DNA of 64,000 nucleotides from an uncultured Oscillospiraceae bacterium (GTDB lineage: Bacteria; Bacillota; Clostridia; Oscillospirales; Oscillospiraceae): positions 74,107-138,106 of the forward strand of contig CAKTMF010000008.1 of the NCBI GenBank assembly GCA_934573855.1, given 5' to 3'. The notes beneath the pieces were generated by a model. It did no database searches. It worked only from the letters and a program-made list of their open reading frames with translations, and was not told the origin of the DNA. The position numbers were made by a program, and so were the translations under genes. Positions 1 through 8,846 of the stretch are shown here, piece after piece. How positions within the stretch are numbered: the stretch's first letter is position 1; each line of letters starts with the position of its first letter.

Positions 1-1
1 C

Positions 2-3000
2 GCGGGCAGCGGCAAGACGAGAGTGCTGACCGAGCGCCTCATGGCCTATATACTCGACGAAAGCTGCCCCGCGGACATAGACAGCTTCCTCATAATAACC
101 TATACCCGCGCCGCGGCGGGAGAGCTTCGCGGCAGGATAATGGAGGAGCTTTCCGCCGCGCTGGGAGCAGACCCCTCCTCACGCCGCCTGCGCCGCCAGA
201 ATGCGCTGTGCCAGCGCGCCCACATCGGCACCATACACAGCTTCTGTGCCGACCTTCTGCGCGAGTTCAGCCACATGGCGGGCATATCCCCGGACTTCAA
301 GATAATGGACGAGGACAGGGCGGCCGCGATGAAGGCCGCAGCCCTCGAGCGCACGCTTGAGAGCTGCTACGAAAAAAGAGGAACGCACCCGGGCTTCACG
401 CTCCTTGCGGACACCGTGGGCGCGGGCAGAGACGACAGGCGTCTTGCCGCCCTCGTGCTGAACCTCCACGGCAAAATGCAGTGCCACGCGCGGCCGGAGA
501 GCTGGGCGCGGCGGCAGGTGGAGCTGATCGAGTCCGACTGCGCGGACGCGGCGCAGACGCCGTGGGGGCGGGAGGTGCTGTCCCGCGTCAGGGAGACCGC
601 CGAATACTGGAGCGCCGAGATGGACAGGGTCATGGCCGAGATGGCGCCCTATGAGAAGATAAAGAACGCCTATATGCCGAGCGTTTCGGAGACGGCGGAC
701 GCGCTCAGGGAGCTTGTGCGCAGCCTCGATATGGGCTGGGACAGGGCGCGTGCGGCCGCGGATATCCCGTTCGGCCGCCTCGGCGCGCTGAGAAATTCGC
801 CGGAGCCGCGCGTGTCGGAGCTGGTGAAGGCGCGTCGCGAGAGCTGCAAAAAGGCCATGAAGAACGCGGCGGACATGCTCTCGTCCGACTCGGAAAAGCT
901 CCTGCACGAGATGGAGCTGACCGCCCCGGCGATGAGCGCGCTCCTTGAGCTGACGCTGATGTTCGACCGCGAGTATACGAAGGACAAGCGCCGCAGCGCG
1001 CTCCTCGACTACTCCGACCTTGAACACCTCACCGCCGCGCTCCTCACCGACGAGAACGGCGAGCCGACCATGCTCGCCTCGCAGGTGTCGCAGCGCTACA
1101 CGGAGATAATGGTGGACGAATATCAGGACGTGAGTCAGGTACAGGACGCGATCTTCCGCGCCGTCTCGCGCCGTGGGAGGAATCTTTTCCTTGTGGGCGA
1201 CGTGAAGCAGTCGATATACCGCTTCCGTCTTGCGGACCCCGAGATATTTACCGGGAAATACCTGAGCTTTGCCGACGCGGCCACCGCCGCGCCCGGAGAG
1301 CCGCGCAGGATAATGCTGCAGGAGAACTTCCGCTCCCGCCGCGAGATACTCAACGCCGCGAACGCGGTCTTTTCCCGCTGCATGTCAAGAAGACTGGGCG
1401 ACATCGACTATGACTCGAGCGCCGAGCTCAAATGCGGCGCGGACTATGAGGGCGCGGTCGATGTGCCGGAGCTGCTTTTGATGAACATCCCGGCTGCCGT
1501 CGACGCCGATTCCCCGGACAAGACCGAGGCCGAGGCGCGCATGGCGGCGGGGCGGATACGCGCCCTCGTGGAGAGCCGCGTCCCCGTCAGGGACAAAAAC
1601 GGCGTGAGACCCGTGGAATACGGCGACGTGGCTATACTCCTGCGCTCGGTGAACACCGTGGGCGGGGTATACCGCCGCGCCCTCATCGAGCAGGGGATAC
1701 CCGTGGCGTCGGTGCAGTCCGGGGAGTATTTCAGCTCCGTGGAGATATCGGCGCTGATGTCGGCGCTCGCCGTCATTGATAATCCGCATCAGGATATACC
1801 GCTCATCGCCGTGCTGCGCTCGCCGTCCTTCATGTTCTCCGCCGACGAGCTGTCGGCGATACGCGCCGCGACCAGAAAGGGCGATTTCTACTCGGCGCTC
1901 GCCGCGGCGGCGGATGGGAACGAAAAATGCGCACGCTTCCTCGAACGGCTCTCCGCCATGCGCGCCGCCGCCGCGGACATGCCCGTGGGCGAACTCGTGC
2001 GGTATGTGATGGACGGGCTGGACATGCTCGCGCTGTGCAGCGCCATGGACGACGGCGAGCGGAGAAGGGCGAACCTGATGAGCTTCGTCGGGCTGTCGGA
2101 GCGCTTTGAAAGCACCGGATACCGGGGACTTCACCGCTTCGTGCTGTGGCTCAGGCAGCTCGCGGCCAAGGGGAGCGAGCCGTCGGGCGGCGCGCCGGAG
2201 ACCTCGGCGGTGCAGATAATGTCCGTCCACCGCTCAAAGGGACTGGAATTTCCCGTGGTGTTCCTGTGCGACACGGCGCGGCAGTTCAACAAGACCGACA
2301 CGCGCGACACGGTGCTTGTCCACCCGGAGCTGGGGCTGGGACCCAAGGTGACCGACCTCGAGCGGCGCGTGGAGTACCCGACTCTCGCGAGGAACGCGAT
2401 ACGCCTGCGGCTCGAACGGGAGACGCTCTCGGAGGAAATGCGGCTTTTATACGTCGCCATGACCCGCGCCAAGGAGCGGCTGTACATCACCGCCGCCGTA
2501 AAGGACGCGGAAAAGCTGACGGAGAAAATACGCGCCGCCGTCACCGATCCCCTCGCACCGGAGCTTCTGTCCGGCGCCGCCGCGCCGGTGAACTGGCTCA
2601 TTGCCGCCGCCCTCGCCGACGGGGAGCGGAACATAAAAATAGAATACTGCGCCGCTGAGAGCGCACCGGAGGAGGAAGCCGCCGTGACGGCGGCCGCCGA
2701 GGCCGACCCGGAGAGCCTGAGGGAGATCGAGCGCGCTCTCGGCTACCGCTATCCCCACGCCGGGGCGGTGAAGCTCCCCTCAAAGGTGACGGCCACGGAG
2801 CTGAAGGGCCGCACGGAGGCCGACGAGGACGCGAAGAGCATTGCGCCCGCGCGGCACAGGGCCTTCCGCATGCCGGACTTTGTGAAGAGAGACAAGCCCC
2901 TCACCGGGACGGAGCGCGGCGTAGCCACGCACCTTGTGCTCCAGTACATGGACTTTGAAAAGAGCGGGAGCCTCGAAGGGATCGAGAGCGAGATAGCGCG

Positions 3001-3421
3001 TCTGCGCGACGGGCGCTTTATTTCGGAGCGCGAGGCGCAGGCCGTGGACGCAAAGGCGATAGAGCGCCTCTTCACCTCGCCGCTTGGACGGCGCATGACC
3101 CGCGCGGAGAAGAAGCTGCGCGAGTTCAAATTCTCCATCCTGTGCGACGCGGAGAGGGTGTTTCGCACCGCGGCGGGGGAGCAGGTGCTGCTGCAGGGCG
3201 TCGTGGACTGCTGTATCGAGGAAAACGGCGCGCTCACCGTCATCGACTACAAGACCGACAACGTCCGCACGGAGGAGGAGATCGCCGAGAGGAGCCGCCT
3301 CTACACCGGACAGCTCGCGGCCTACGCCGACGCGCTCGAGCGGATATACGGCCTGCCGGTAAAGGAATGCGTCCTGTACTTCATAACGGCGGGAAAGGCC
3401 GTCAGCGTGCTGCAAAAATAA
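2..3421 (+). CDS. addA: ATP-dependent helicase/nuclease subunit A (AddA), 5'-truncated by window edge
   Basis: AddA is the 3'-5' helicase and one of the two nucleases of AddAB, which resects double-strand breaks for RecA loading. The frame is open from base 2 and starts inside the Walker A motif (AGSGKT), so only the extreme N-terminus is missing. UvrD-type helicase motifs follow in order: TYTRAAAGELRGRI (Ia), VDEYQDVSQVQD (II), VGDVKQSIYRFR (III), LQENFRSR (IV), SVHRSKGLEFPVVFL (V) and LLYVAMTRAKERLY (VI). The C-terminal PD-(D/E)XK nuclease core is visible as GVVDC followed by VIDYKTD. About 1,140 residues are visible, close to the ~1,200 usual for AddA. addB would be expected immediately upstream, outside the window. 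Confidence 0.95.
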   Translation, partial: AGSGKTRVLTERLMAYILDESCPADIDSFLIITYTRAAAGELRGRIMEELSAALGADPSSRRLRRQNALCQRAHIGTIHSFCADLLREFSHMAGISPDFKIMDEDRAAAMKAAALERTLESCYEKRGTHPGFTLLADTVGAGRDDRRLAALVLNLHGKMQCHARPESWARRQVELIESDCADAAQTPWGREVLSRVRETAEYWSAEMDRVMAEMAPYEKIKNAYMPSVSETADALRELVRSLDMGWDRARAAADIPFGRLGALRNSPEPRVSELVKARRESCKKAMKNAADMLSSDSEKLLHEMELTAPAMSALLELTLMFDREYTKDKRRSALLDYSDLEHLTAALLTDENGEPTMLASQVSQRYTEIMVDEYQDVSQVQDAIFRAVSRRGRNLFLVGDVKQSIYRFRLADPEIFTGKYLSFADAATAAPGEPRRIMLQENFRSRREILNAANAVFSRCMSRRLGDIDYDSSAELKCGADYEGAVDVPELLLMNIPAAVDADSPDKTEAEARMAAGRIRALVESRVPVRDKNGVRPVEYGDVAILLRSVNTVGGVYRRALIEQGIPVASVQSGEYFSSVEISALMSALAVIDNPHQDIPLIAVLRSPSFMFSADELSAIRAATRKGDFYSALAAAADGNEKCARFLERLSAMRAAAADMPVGELVRYVMDGLDMLALCSAMDDGERRRANLMSFVGLSERFESTGYRGLHRFVLWLRQLAAKGSEPSGGAPETSAVQIMSVHRSKGLEFPVVFLCDTARQFNKTDTRDTVLVHPELGLGPKVTDLERRVEYPTLARNAIRLRLERETLSEEMRLLYVAMTRAKERLYITAAVKDAEKLTEKIRAAVTDPLAPELLSGAAAPVNWLIAAALADGERNIKIEYCAAESAPEEEAAVTAAAEADPESLREIERALGYRYPHAGAVKLPSKVTATELKGRTEADEDAKSIAPARHRAFRMPDFVKRDKPLTGTERGVATHLVLQYMDFEKSGSLEGIESEIARLRDGRFISEREAQAVDAKAIERLFTSPLGRRMTRAEKKLREFKFSILCDAERVFRTAAGEQVLLQGVVDCCIEENGALTVIDYKTDNVRTEEEIAERSRLYTGQLAAYADALERIYGLPVKECVLYFITAGKAVSVLQK

Positions 3422-3443
3422 ATTATTTTTCGCGCTAAAGGCC

Positions 3444-3472
3444 TTGCAATCCGCGCGCCGCTGTGCTACAAT
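3444..3472 (+). promoter_or_regulatory. Sigma-A promoter for rpmE
   Basis: TTGCAA (3444-3449), a 17-nt spacer, then TACAAT (3467-3472) preceded by TGC, an extended -10. The leader to the rpmE start is about 60 nt and contains a small TGCC/GGCA hairpin. The promoter lies directly after the addA stop, so rpmE can be transcribed on its own. Confidence 0.75.
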
Positions 3473-3541
3473 CCTTTTTGCGTCTTGTAACTATGCCTTT
3501 TTTGGCACAATCAAGGCAGCATTAGACGAGGAGAATTGACC

Positions 3542-3742
3542 ATGAAGGCAGGAATCCATCCCAACTACCAGCAGACCACCATCAGATGCGCTTGCGGCGC
3601 CGTCATCGAGACCGGCTCCACCAAGAAGGACATCACCGTCGAGATCTGCTCCAAGTGCCACCCCTTCTACACCGGCAAGCAGAAGCTGGTCGACACCAGC
3701 GGCCGCGTTGATAAGTTCAACAAGAAGTACGGCATCAAGTAA
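3542..3742 (+). CDS. rpmE: 50S ribosomal protein L31 (zinc-binding form)
   Basis: L31 is a small protein of the large ribosomal subunit that bridges to the 30S head. The 66-residue product has the typical start (MKAGIHPNY) and the four-cysteine zinc site Cys16, Cys18, Cys36 and Cys39 (CAC...CSKC), which marks the zinc-containing rather than the zinc-independent paralogue. ATG at 3542 is chosen because GAGGAG lies just upstream; an in-frame TTG at 3536 overlaps the ribosome-binding region and is unlikely. The gene stands alone between its own promoter and a strong terminator. Confidence 0.97.
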   Translation: MKAGIHPNYQQTTIRCACGAVIETGSTKKDITVEICSKCHPFYTGKQKLVDTSGRVDKFNKKYGIK

Positions 3743-3761
3743 TCATATACACCGCCGAAGG

Positions 3762-3814
3762 GCGGGAAGCGGCGTGACGCGCGGGACAGTGCGGCACGCC
3801 GCTTCCCGCTTTTC
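3762..3814 (+). terminator. Rho-independent terminator of rpmE
   Basis: A 15-bp GC-rich stem (3762-3776 paired with 3795-3809) is followed by a T-rich tail (CTTTTCTGTTT). Confidence 0.85.
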
Positions 3815-3816
3815 TG

Positions 3817-3845
3817 TTTACAAATCCCGGGAAAAGTAGTATATT
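3817..3845 (+). promoter_or_regulatory. Promoter for the MarR gene
   Basis: TTTACA (3817-3822), a 17-nt spacer, then TATATT (3840-3845). It lies just after the rpmE terminator and about 40 nt before the MarR start. Confidence 0.6.
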
Positions 3846-3883
3846 CATAATAAACACAGGTACGCGAACGGGAGGACGGAAAA

Positions 3884-4321
3884 ATGGTGGAGAAGAGCTT
3901 TGCCGAGGTATACGATAAATTCAAGCTGCAGTTTTACCGCAAGGTCTTTGAGCTGGTGCGCGAGCGCGACGGCTCGCTTTCCGCCATGGAGGCCTTCTCG
4001 CTCGAGGTGATAAAAATGCTCGACGAACCCACGGTGGGACAGTTCGCGGATTTTCTCAACATCTCCCAGTCCAACGCCACCTACAAGGTCAACAGCCTCA
4101 TCAAAAAGGGCTATCTCGAGCGCCAGAACTCCCAGACCGACCGGCGCGAGTACCACCTTGTCCTGTCGGAGAAATTCTTCAGCTACATGGGCATACTCAG
4201 CGCCTACGAAAAGACCGTCATCGACCGGGTGAAGGAGCGCTTTCCCAAGGAGGACGTGGAGAAGTTCGACGAAATGCTCAGCGTCATCTCCAACGAGCTT
4301 ATGCCGGAGTGCAAAAAGTGA
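3884..4321 (+). CDS. MarR-family winged-helix transcriptional regulator
   Basis: The 145-residue protein has the MarR layout: an N-terminal dimerisation helix, then a winged helix-turn-helix (roughly residues 50-90) with TVGQFADFLNISQSNATYKV as recognition helices and a basic wing (RQNSQTDRREYHLVLS), then a C-terminal dimerisation helix. MarR proteins usually repress neighbouring efflux, stress or envelope genes and release DNA on ligand binding. The next gene is an MBOAT acyltransferase, but a terminator and a new promoter lie between them, so a regulatory link is only a guess. GGGAGG precedes the ATG. Confidence 0.9.
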   Translation: MVEKSFAEVYDKFKLQFYRKVFELVRERDGSLSAMEAFSLEVIKMLDEPTVGQFADFLNISQSNATYKVNSLIKKGYLERQNSQTDRREYHLVLSEKFFSYMGILSAYEKTVIDRVKERFPKEDVEKFDEMLSVISNELMPECKK

Positions 4322-4327
4322 AGCTTA

Positions 4328-4357
4328 CGGCGCGGGAGCCTTCCCCGCGCCGTTTTT
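4328..4357 (+). terminator. Rho-independent terminator of the MarR gene
   Basis: A 9-bp stem CGGCGCGGG/CCCGCGCCG (4328-4336 / 4344-4352), a 7-nt loop and a TTTTT tail. Confidence 0.85.
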
Positions 4358-4368
4358 GTCATACAGGC

Positions 4369-4397
4369 TTGTCATTTTCCGCAAAATAAGGTAGAAT
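4369..4397 (+). promoter_or_regulatory. Promoter of the MBOAT-to-cinA gene run
   Basis: TTGTCA (4369-4374), 17-nt spacer, TAGAAT (4392-4397), placed 33 nt before the MBOAT ATG. No other clear promoter or terminator was seen before cinA. Confidence 0.7.
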
Positions 4398-4430
4398 AAA
4401 TCGCTTAATTTTTACGGGAGTTCAACGCTC

Positions 4431-5891
4431 ATGGTATTTTCAAGCCTTATTTTTTTATATGCCTTCCTGCCGCTGTCGCTGATAGCCTACTATCTCGCGC
4501 CCACGCGGAAGGCGCAGAACACGTCTCTGCTCATTTTTTCCATAATTTTCTACGCGTGGGGTGAGCCGAAGTACGTCCTGCTGCTGATGTTCATGGCGCT
4601 CACGTCATGGTTCTGCGCGCTGCGCGCGGCCTCGTCCGCCTCGGCGCGGGGGGCGAAAATGTGGGTGAGCATATCCGCCGCCATCGACATCGCGCTCATC
4701 GGCTTTTTCAAGTACGCGGGGCTTTTCTGCTCCATCTTCGGCGAGGTACCGGACTTCGTGCGGAGCATTGCGCTGCCCATCGGCATTTCGTTCTATACCT
4801 TCCAGCTGCTGACCTATGTTATCGACGTGTACCGCGGCGACGCGGAGGCGCAGGAGAGCTACTGGAACGTGCTTTTGTACGCGTCGCTTTTCCACCAGTG
4901 CATAGCCGGCCCCATCGTCAGGTACAAGACCGTGGCGGACGAGCTTTTCGTCCACCGCGAGGAGGGGCCGGACCTGCTCTCGGGCATACGGCGCTTCGCC
5001 GTGGGCCTTGCGAAAAAGACCCTGCTCGCGAACCCCTGCGGCGCTCTCGCAGATCAGCTTTTGCTGGAGACGAGCGCGGCATCGGACGCGTCGCTCTTCG
5101 CGCAGAACCTCGCCTCGCTCAAAAGCCTCACTGTGCTCGGCAGCTGGGTGGGCGTGCTGGCCTTCACGCTGCAGATATATCTTGACTTCTCCGCCTACTC
5201 CGACATGGCCATCGGCATGGGCCGCATGATAGGTCTGCACTATCTCGAAAACTTTGACTACCCGTACATATCGAAGAGCGTCACCGAGTTCTGGCGGCGC
5301 TGGCACATGTCGCTGGGGACCTTTTTCCGCGACTATGTCTATATCCCGCTGGGCGGCAACCGCTGCTCAAGGGCGCGCTCCATCCTCAACATGTTCATCG
5401 TCTGGGCGCTGACCGGGCTGTGGCACGGCGCGAGCTGGAACTTCGTTATGTGGGGGCTGTATTTCTTTGTATTCCTGCTGCTCGAAAGGCTGTTTTTGAA
5501 AAAGCCGCTCCGGAAGCTCCGCGTCCTGCCGCATATCTACCTGTGCTTTGTGGTGTATGTGGGGTGGATAATCTTCCACTTCACGGACATACGGCTGGGC
5601 TGGACGGTGTTCACGAACCTTTTCGGCCTCAACGGCAACGCGTTTTCGAGCTTCGTGTCGAAAACGGTGCTTGAGAATAATCTCTTCCTGCTCATCGCCT
5701 CGTGCGTGTTCTGCACGCCGCTCGTAAAAAACCTCTGTCTGCGCGCGGGCGAGAGGCTCTCCGCGAGCGAGACGGGGGCAAAGGTCTGGGACGTGCTGCA
5801 AAACTGCGTCATGCCCGTGGCTTTCCTGCTGCTGGCCACCTGTTCTCTGGTGGGCGACAGCTATAACCCGTTCATCTATTTCCAGTTCTGA
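4431..5891 (+). CDS. MBOAT-family membrane O-acyltransferase (AlgI/DltB-like)
   Basis: This polytopic membrane protein of 486 residues most resembles AlgI/PatA-type enzymes, which move acyl (usually acetyl) groups across the membrane to an extracellular polysaccharide. The catalytic His332 lies in WHGASWNFVMWG. Other MBOAT hallmarks are FHQCIAGPIVRY (about 154-165), QIYLDFSAYSDMAIG (about 248-262) and FWRRWHMSLGTFFRDYVYIPLGG (about 287-309). It is followed 13 nt later by a DHHW-domain protein, the usual AlgJ/AlgX-like partner that accepts the acyl group outside. The polymer being acylated cannot be told from this window. Confidence 0.93.
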   Translation: MVFSSLIFLYAFLPLSLIAYYLAPTRKAQNTSLLIFSIIFYAWGEPKYVLLLMFMALTSWFCALRAASSASARGAKMWVSISAAIDIALIGFFKYAGLFCSIFGEVPDFVRSIALPIGISFYTFQLLTYVIDVYRGDAEAQESYWNVLLYASLFHQCIAGPIVRYKTVADELFVHREEGPDLLSGIRRFAVGLAKKTLLANPCGALADQLLLETSAASDASLFAQNLASLKSLTVLGSWVGVLAFTLQIYLDFSAYSDMAIGMGRMIGLHYLENFDYPYISKSVTEFWRRWHMSLGTFFRDYVYIPLGGNRCSRARSILNMFIVWALTGLWHGASWNFVMWGLYFFVFLLLERLFLKKPLRKLRVLPHIYLCFVVYVGWIIFHFTDIRLGWTVFTNLFGLNGNAFSSFVSKTVLENNLFLLIASCVFCTPLVKNLCLRAGERLSASETGAKVWDVLQNCVMPVAFLLLATCSLVGDSYNPFIYFQF

Positions 5892-5904
5892 GGAGGCCGA
5901 GTAA

Positions 5905-7359
5905 ATGGAAAACGAAAAAAATCCGTCCGGCCTTACAAGGAGTGAGCGCCGGAGGATAGAGCGCCGCCGCAGAAGGCTGGCGGCCCCGTTCTTCACGACG
6001 CTGTTCCTGCTCTTCGTCGTGGCGTTCATCATCCCGCTGCGCCCCGCGACGTCCGTCATCGAAAAGAGGGAGCTTGCGAAATTCCCGGAGTTCTCGGTGC
6101 AGTCGCTGCTGAGCGGGGACTATTTTGACGGCATAAGCACATGGTTCTCCGACACCTTCCCCGGCCGCGAGGGCTGGCTGAGCGTGTCGACGGCCATATC
6201 AGACCTCCACGGCATAAGTACGAACGTCGTGGATGTGGGACGGCTCAATAATCCCGACTCCGTTCCCGATACCGTACCGACCATTCCCACGGACGTGACA
6301 CCTGCGCCGAGACCCACACCGACCCCTCAGCCCGAGAACACCCGTCCGTCCGAAACGCCGGAGGACGGCGCCCCGGAGACCACGCCGGAGCCGGAGAATG
6401 AGAGCGTATCCTCCGAGTCCGTCGATGACTGGACCGGACTGAGCATTTCCGACGAGGAAGAGGTGATCTTCGGCGCGGCGCTCCAGATCGGCGACACGGC
6501 CTATGAATATTTCGGCTTCAATCAATATCTCATTGATAAGCGCACGGAAATGATGGGGCGCTTTGCGGGGATAATGGAGGAGTGCGGCGTCAGGCTCTTC
6601 GACATGCCTATACCCTCGGCGGTCGGCGTGCTGCTCGACCCGGATATACTCGCGGCGGTCAACTGCTCGAGTCAGGCCGAGGTACTCAATTATATCTTCG
6701 GCACCGAGGACGAGTATATAAACAAGGTCAACATCTTCAACAACCTTGTCCCGCACAACGACGAGTATATCTATTTCCGCACGGATCACCACTGGACGGC
6801 GCTCGGCGCATACTACGGCTACGAGCAGTATTGCCGCGTGGCGGGCTTTGAGCCGGTGCCGGTAGAGGACTACACCGAAATAAATATGGGCGAATTTCTG
6901 GGCAGCTTCTATGCGTCCTCCTCCCAGCCCGGAAAGCTCCGCGCCGACGAGCTTATTGCCTACTATCCGCCCGGAAACCTGCGCTTTGAGATACTCGACT
7001 TTATGGGCAACCCCACGGAATGGGATATCGTGAAGGACATGAGCGACAGCCCCGTCTCCGCGAAATACACGGCCTTCATCGGCGGCGACAATCCGCTCTC
7101 GGTCATCACCAACGACGACCTGCCCGACGCGCCCAACTGCGCCATCATAAAGGATTCCTACGGCAACCCCTTCTCCATCTACCTCGCGCAGCACTATCAC
7201 AAGGTCTATATCATCGACTACCGCGACTATACCCGCGATAAAATGCGCCGGTTCGTCGAGAAATACGACATCAGCGACATGATAATGGCCGAGAGCCTTT
7301 CCCTTACTCAGGGCGAGGGCGCGCTCAACCTCATGAACAGCTACATAATCGGTTATTAA
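5905..7359 (+). CDS. DHHW-domain extracellular protein (AlgJ/AlgX-like acetylation partner)
   Basis: 484 residues: a very basic N-terminus (RRRIERRRRRLAAP), one signal-anchor helix (about 29-45), a Pro/Thr/Glu-rich linker (about 115-175), then an SGNH-like outer domain. The signature DHHW is at 294-297 (FRTDHHWTALGAYYG) and supplies catalytic Asp/His in this family; IIKDSYGNPFSIYL near the end probably holds the serine block. Such proteins take acyl groups from an MBOAT and place them on an exopolysaccharide. The MBOAT gene directly upstream supports that role. The low-complexity linker would let the enzymatic domain span the cell wall. Confidence 0.88.
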   Translation: MENEKNPSGLTRSERRRIERRRRRLAAPFFTTLFLLFVVAFIIPLRPATSVIEKRELAKFPEFSVQSLLSGDYFDGISTWFSDTFPGREGWLSVSTAISDLHGISTNVVDVGRLNNPDSVPDTVPTIPTDVTPAPRPTPTPQPENTRPSETPEDGAPETTPEPENESVSSESVDDWTGLSISDEEEVIFGAALQIGDTAYEYFGFNQYLIDKRTEMMGRFAGIMEECGVRLFDMPIPSAVGVLLDPDILAAVNCSSQAEVLNYIFGTEDEYINKVNIFNNLVPHNDEYIYFRTDHHWTALGAYYGYEQYCRVAGFEPVPVEDYTEINMGEFLGSFYASSSQPGKLRADELIAYYPPGNLRFEILDFMGNPTEWDIVKDMSDSPVSAKYTAFIGGDNPLSVITNDDLPDAPNCAIIKDSYGNPFSIYLAQHYHKVYIIDYRDYTRDKMRRFVEKYDISDMIMAESLSLTQGEGALNLMNSYIIGY

Positions 7360-7388
7360 TTAGCGGTAAAACCGCATGGAGGATCAAT

Positions 7389-8825
7389 ATGAACGAAAAC
7401 AGGACCCCTGAGCTTAAGCTCAACTATAAGCGCACGGCGCTGATCGGCTTTGCATTCTTCGGCATACTCCTGCTGTGGCAGGTGTACGACTCGTGGTGTC
7501 CCACCTTCCTCACCGACATCTTCGCGAGACGCATGTACGGTATCTCCTCCGCTGAGCTCAAGGCCGGCGACCCCTCAAAGATACTCAACGTCCAGTGGAT
7601 AGTCGGCATCATCATGGCCTGCGACAACCTTGCGGCGCTGATACTGCTCCCCATTTTCGGCAGCCTCTCCGACCGCACCGTTACCCCCATCGGCAAGCGC
7701 ATGCCCTATATCCTCGCCGGCACCATGGTCGCGGCGATAGCGTTCCCGTTTATACCGCTTTTCTTCCACAACAATAACATCGTCGGTATGGTCATTATGA
7801 TGGCCGTCGTCCTCATGTTCATGATGATGTACCGCAACCCCGCCGTCGCGCTCATGCCGGACATCACGCCCAAGCCCCTGCGCGCCAAGGCAAACGGCAT
7901 AATCAACATCATGGGCTATCTGGGCGGCGCGTTCGCCACCGTCCTCGGCATCTTCCTCAAGCTCTCCGACTACATCAACGCCGCCGACGCGGCAAGAAAG
8001 ATCTGGACGATCGAGATACCCTTCATCGTCGCCTCCGTACTCATGGTCATCTCCGCGCTGGTGCTGTTCCTGACCGTAAAGGAGAATAAGCTCGCCGAGG
8101 AGATGAAGGAGGAGATGGAGCTGGGCGAGAGGCTCGCCGCGGTGGAGACCCCCATCGACGACGACAAGCCCATGTCCAAGGCCAACAAGAGCATGCTCCT
8201 CGCCATCCTCGCGGCGGAGTTCCTGTGGTTCATGGCCGACAACGCCATCGGCACCTACATCGGCAACTACACCATCTATTACCTTAACTCCGTCTCCAGC
8301 GCCACCATGTTCCTGACCATCATCGGCGGCGTCGCGTCCGTCGTGGGCTTTGCAACCGCCGGCTCCATCGCCGACAGGATAGGCCGCAAGTGGACTATCT
8401 CCACCGGCCTTAGCATAACGGTCGCCGCGCTTATCGTCATGTGCTTCGTCGCTCCCACCGGCACCGTGACCGGCGCGCACGGCGAGTTTGCCTTCCCCGT
8501 GCTGCTATACGGCGTGTGGGCCATCAAGGGCTTCGGCATGGCGCTGGTGCATAACTGCTCCTTCCCCATGGTGGTCGAGCTTTGCTCCTCCAAGAAGATC
8601 GGCAAGTTCACCGGCTACTACTACACCGCCAGCATGTCCGCCCAGACCGTCACCCCCGTGCTTCTGGGTCTGGTGTTCAACATGACCGGCGCATGGCGCG
8701 CCCTGCCCGTGTATTCCACCGTACTGATGATCCTCAGCTGCGCGGTGTTCACGCTGCTCGTCAAGAACATCAGGGCCGCGAAGGTAGCGAACGTGAAGGG
8801 CCTCGAAGCCATCGACGGCGACTGA
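7389..8825 (+). CDS. MFS transporter (GPH/SLC45-like sugar-type)
   Basis: A 478-residue protein with about 12 transmembrane segments. The N-terminal half shows the MFS loop-2 signature in the form GSLSDRTVTPIGKRMPYI, typical of the glycoside-pentoside-hexuronide and SLC45-like branches, and the second half has the matching ADRIGRKW loop. A central hydrophilic stretch rich in Lys and Glu separates the halves. The substrate is unknown. It sits 29 nt after the DHHW gene and 21 nt before a glycerophosphodiesterase, so it may be co-transcribed. A good GGAGG precedes the ATG. Confidence 0.85.
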   Translation: MNENRTPELKLNYKRTALIGFAFFGILLLWQVYDSWCPTFLTDIFARRMYGISSAELKAGDPSKILNVQWIVGIIMACDNLAALILLPIFGSLSDRTVTPIGKRMPYILAGTMVAAIAFPFIPLFFHNNNIVGMVIMMAVVLMFMMMYRNPAVALMPDITPKPLRAKANGIINIMGYLGGAFATVLGIFLKLSDYINAADAARKIWTIEIPFIVASVLMVISALVLFLTVKENKLAEEMKEEMELGERLAAVETPIDDDKPMSKANKSMLLAILAAEFLWFMADNAIGTYIGNYTIYYLNSVSSATMFLTIIGGVASVVGFATAGSIADRIGRKWTISTGLSITVAALIVMCFVAPTGTVTGAHGEFAFPVLLYGVWAIKGFGMALVHNCSFPMVVELCSSKKIGKFTGYYYTASMSAQTVTPVLLGLVFNMTGAWRALPVYSTVLMILSCAVFTLLVKNIRAAKVANVKGLEAIDGD

Positions 8826-8846
8826 GCGAAGGAATAAAAAAACGAC

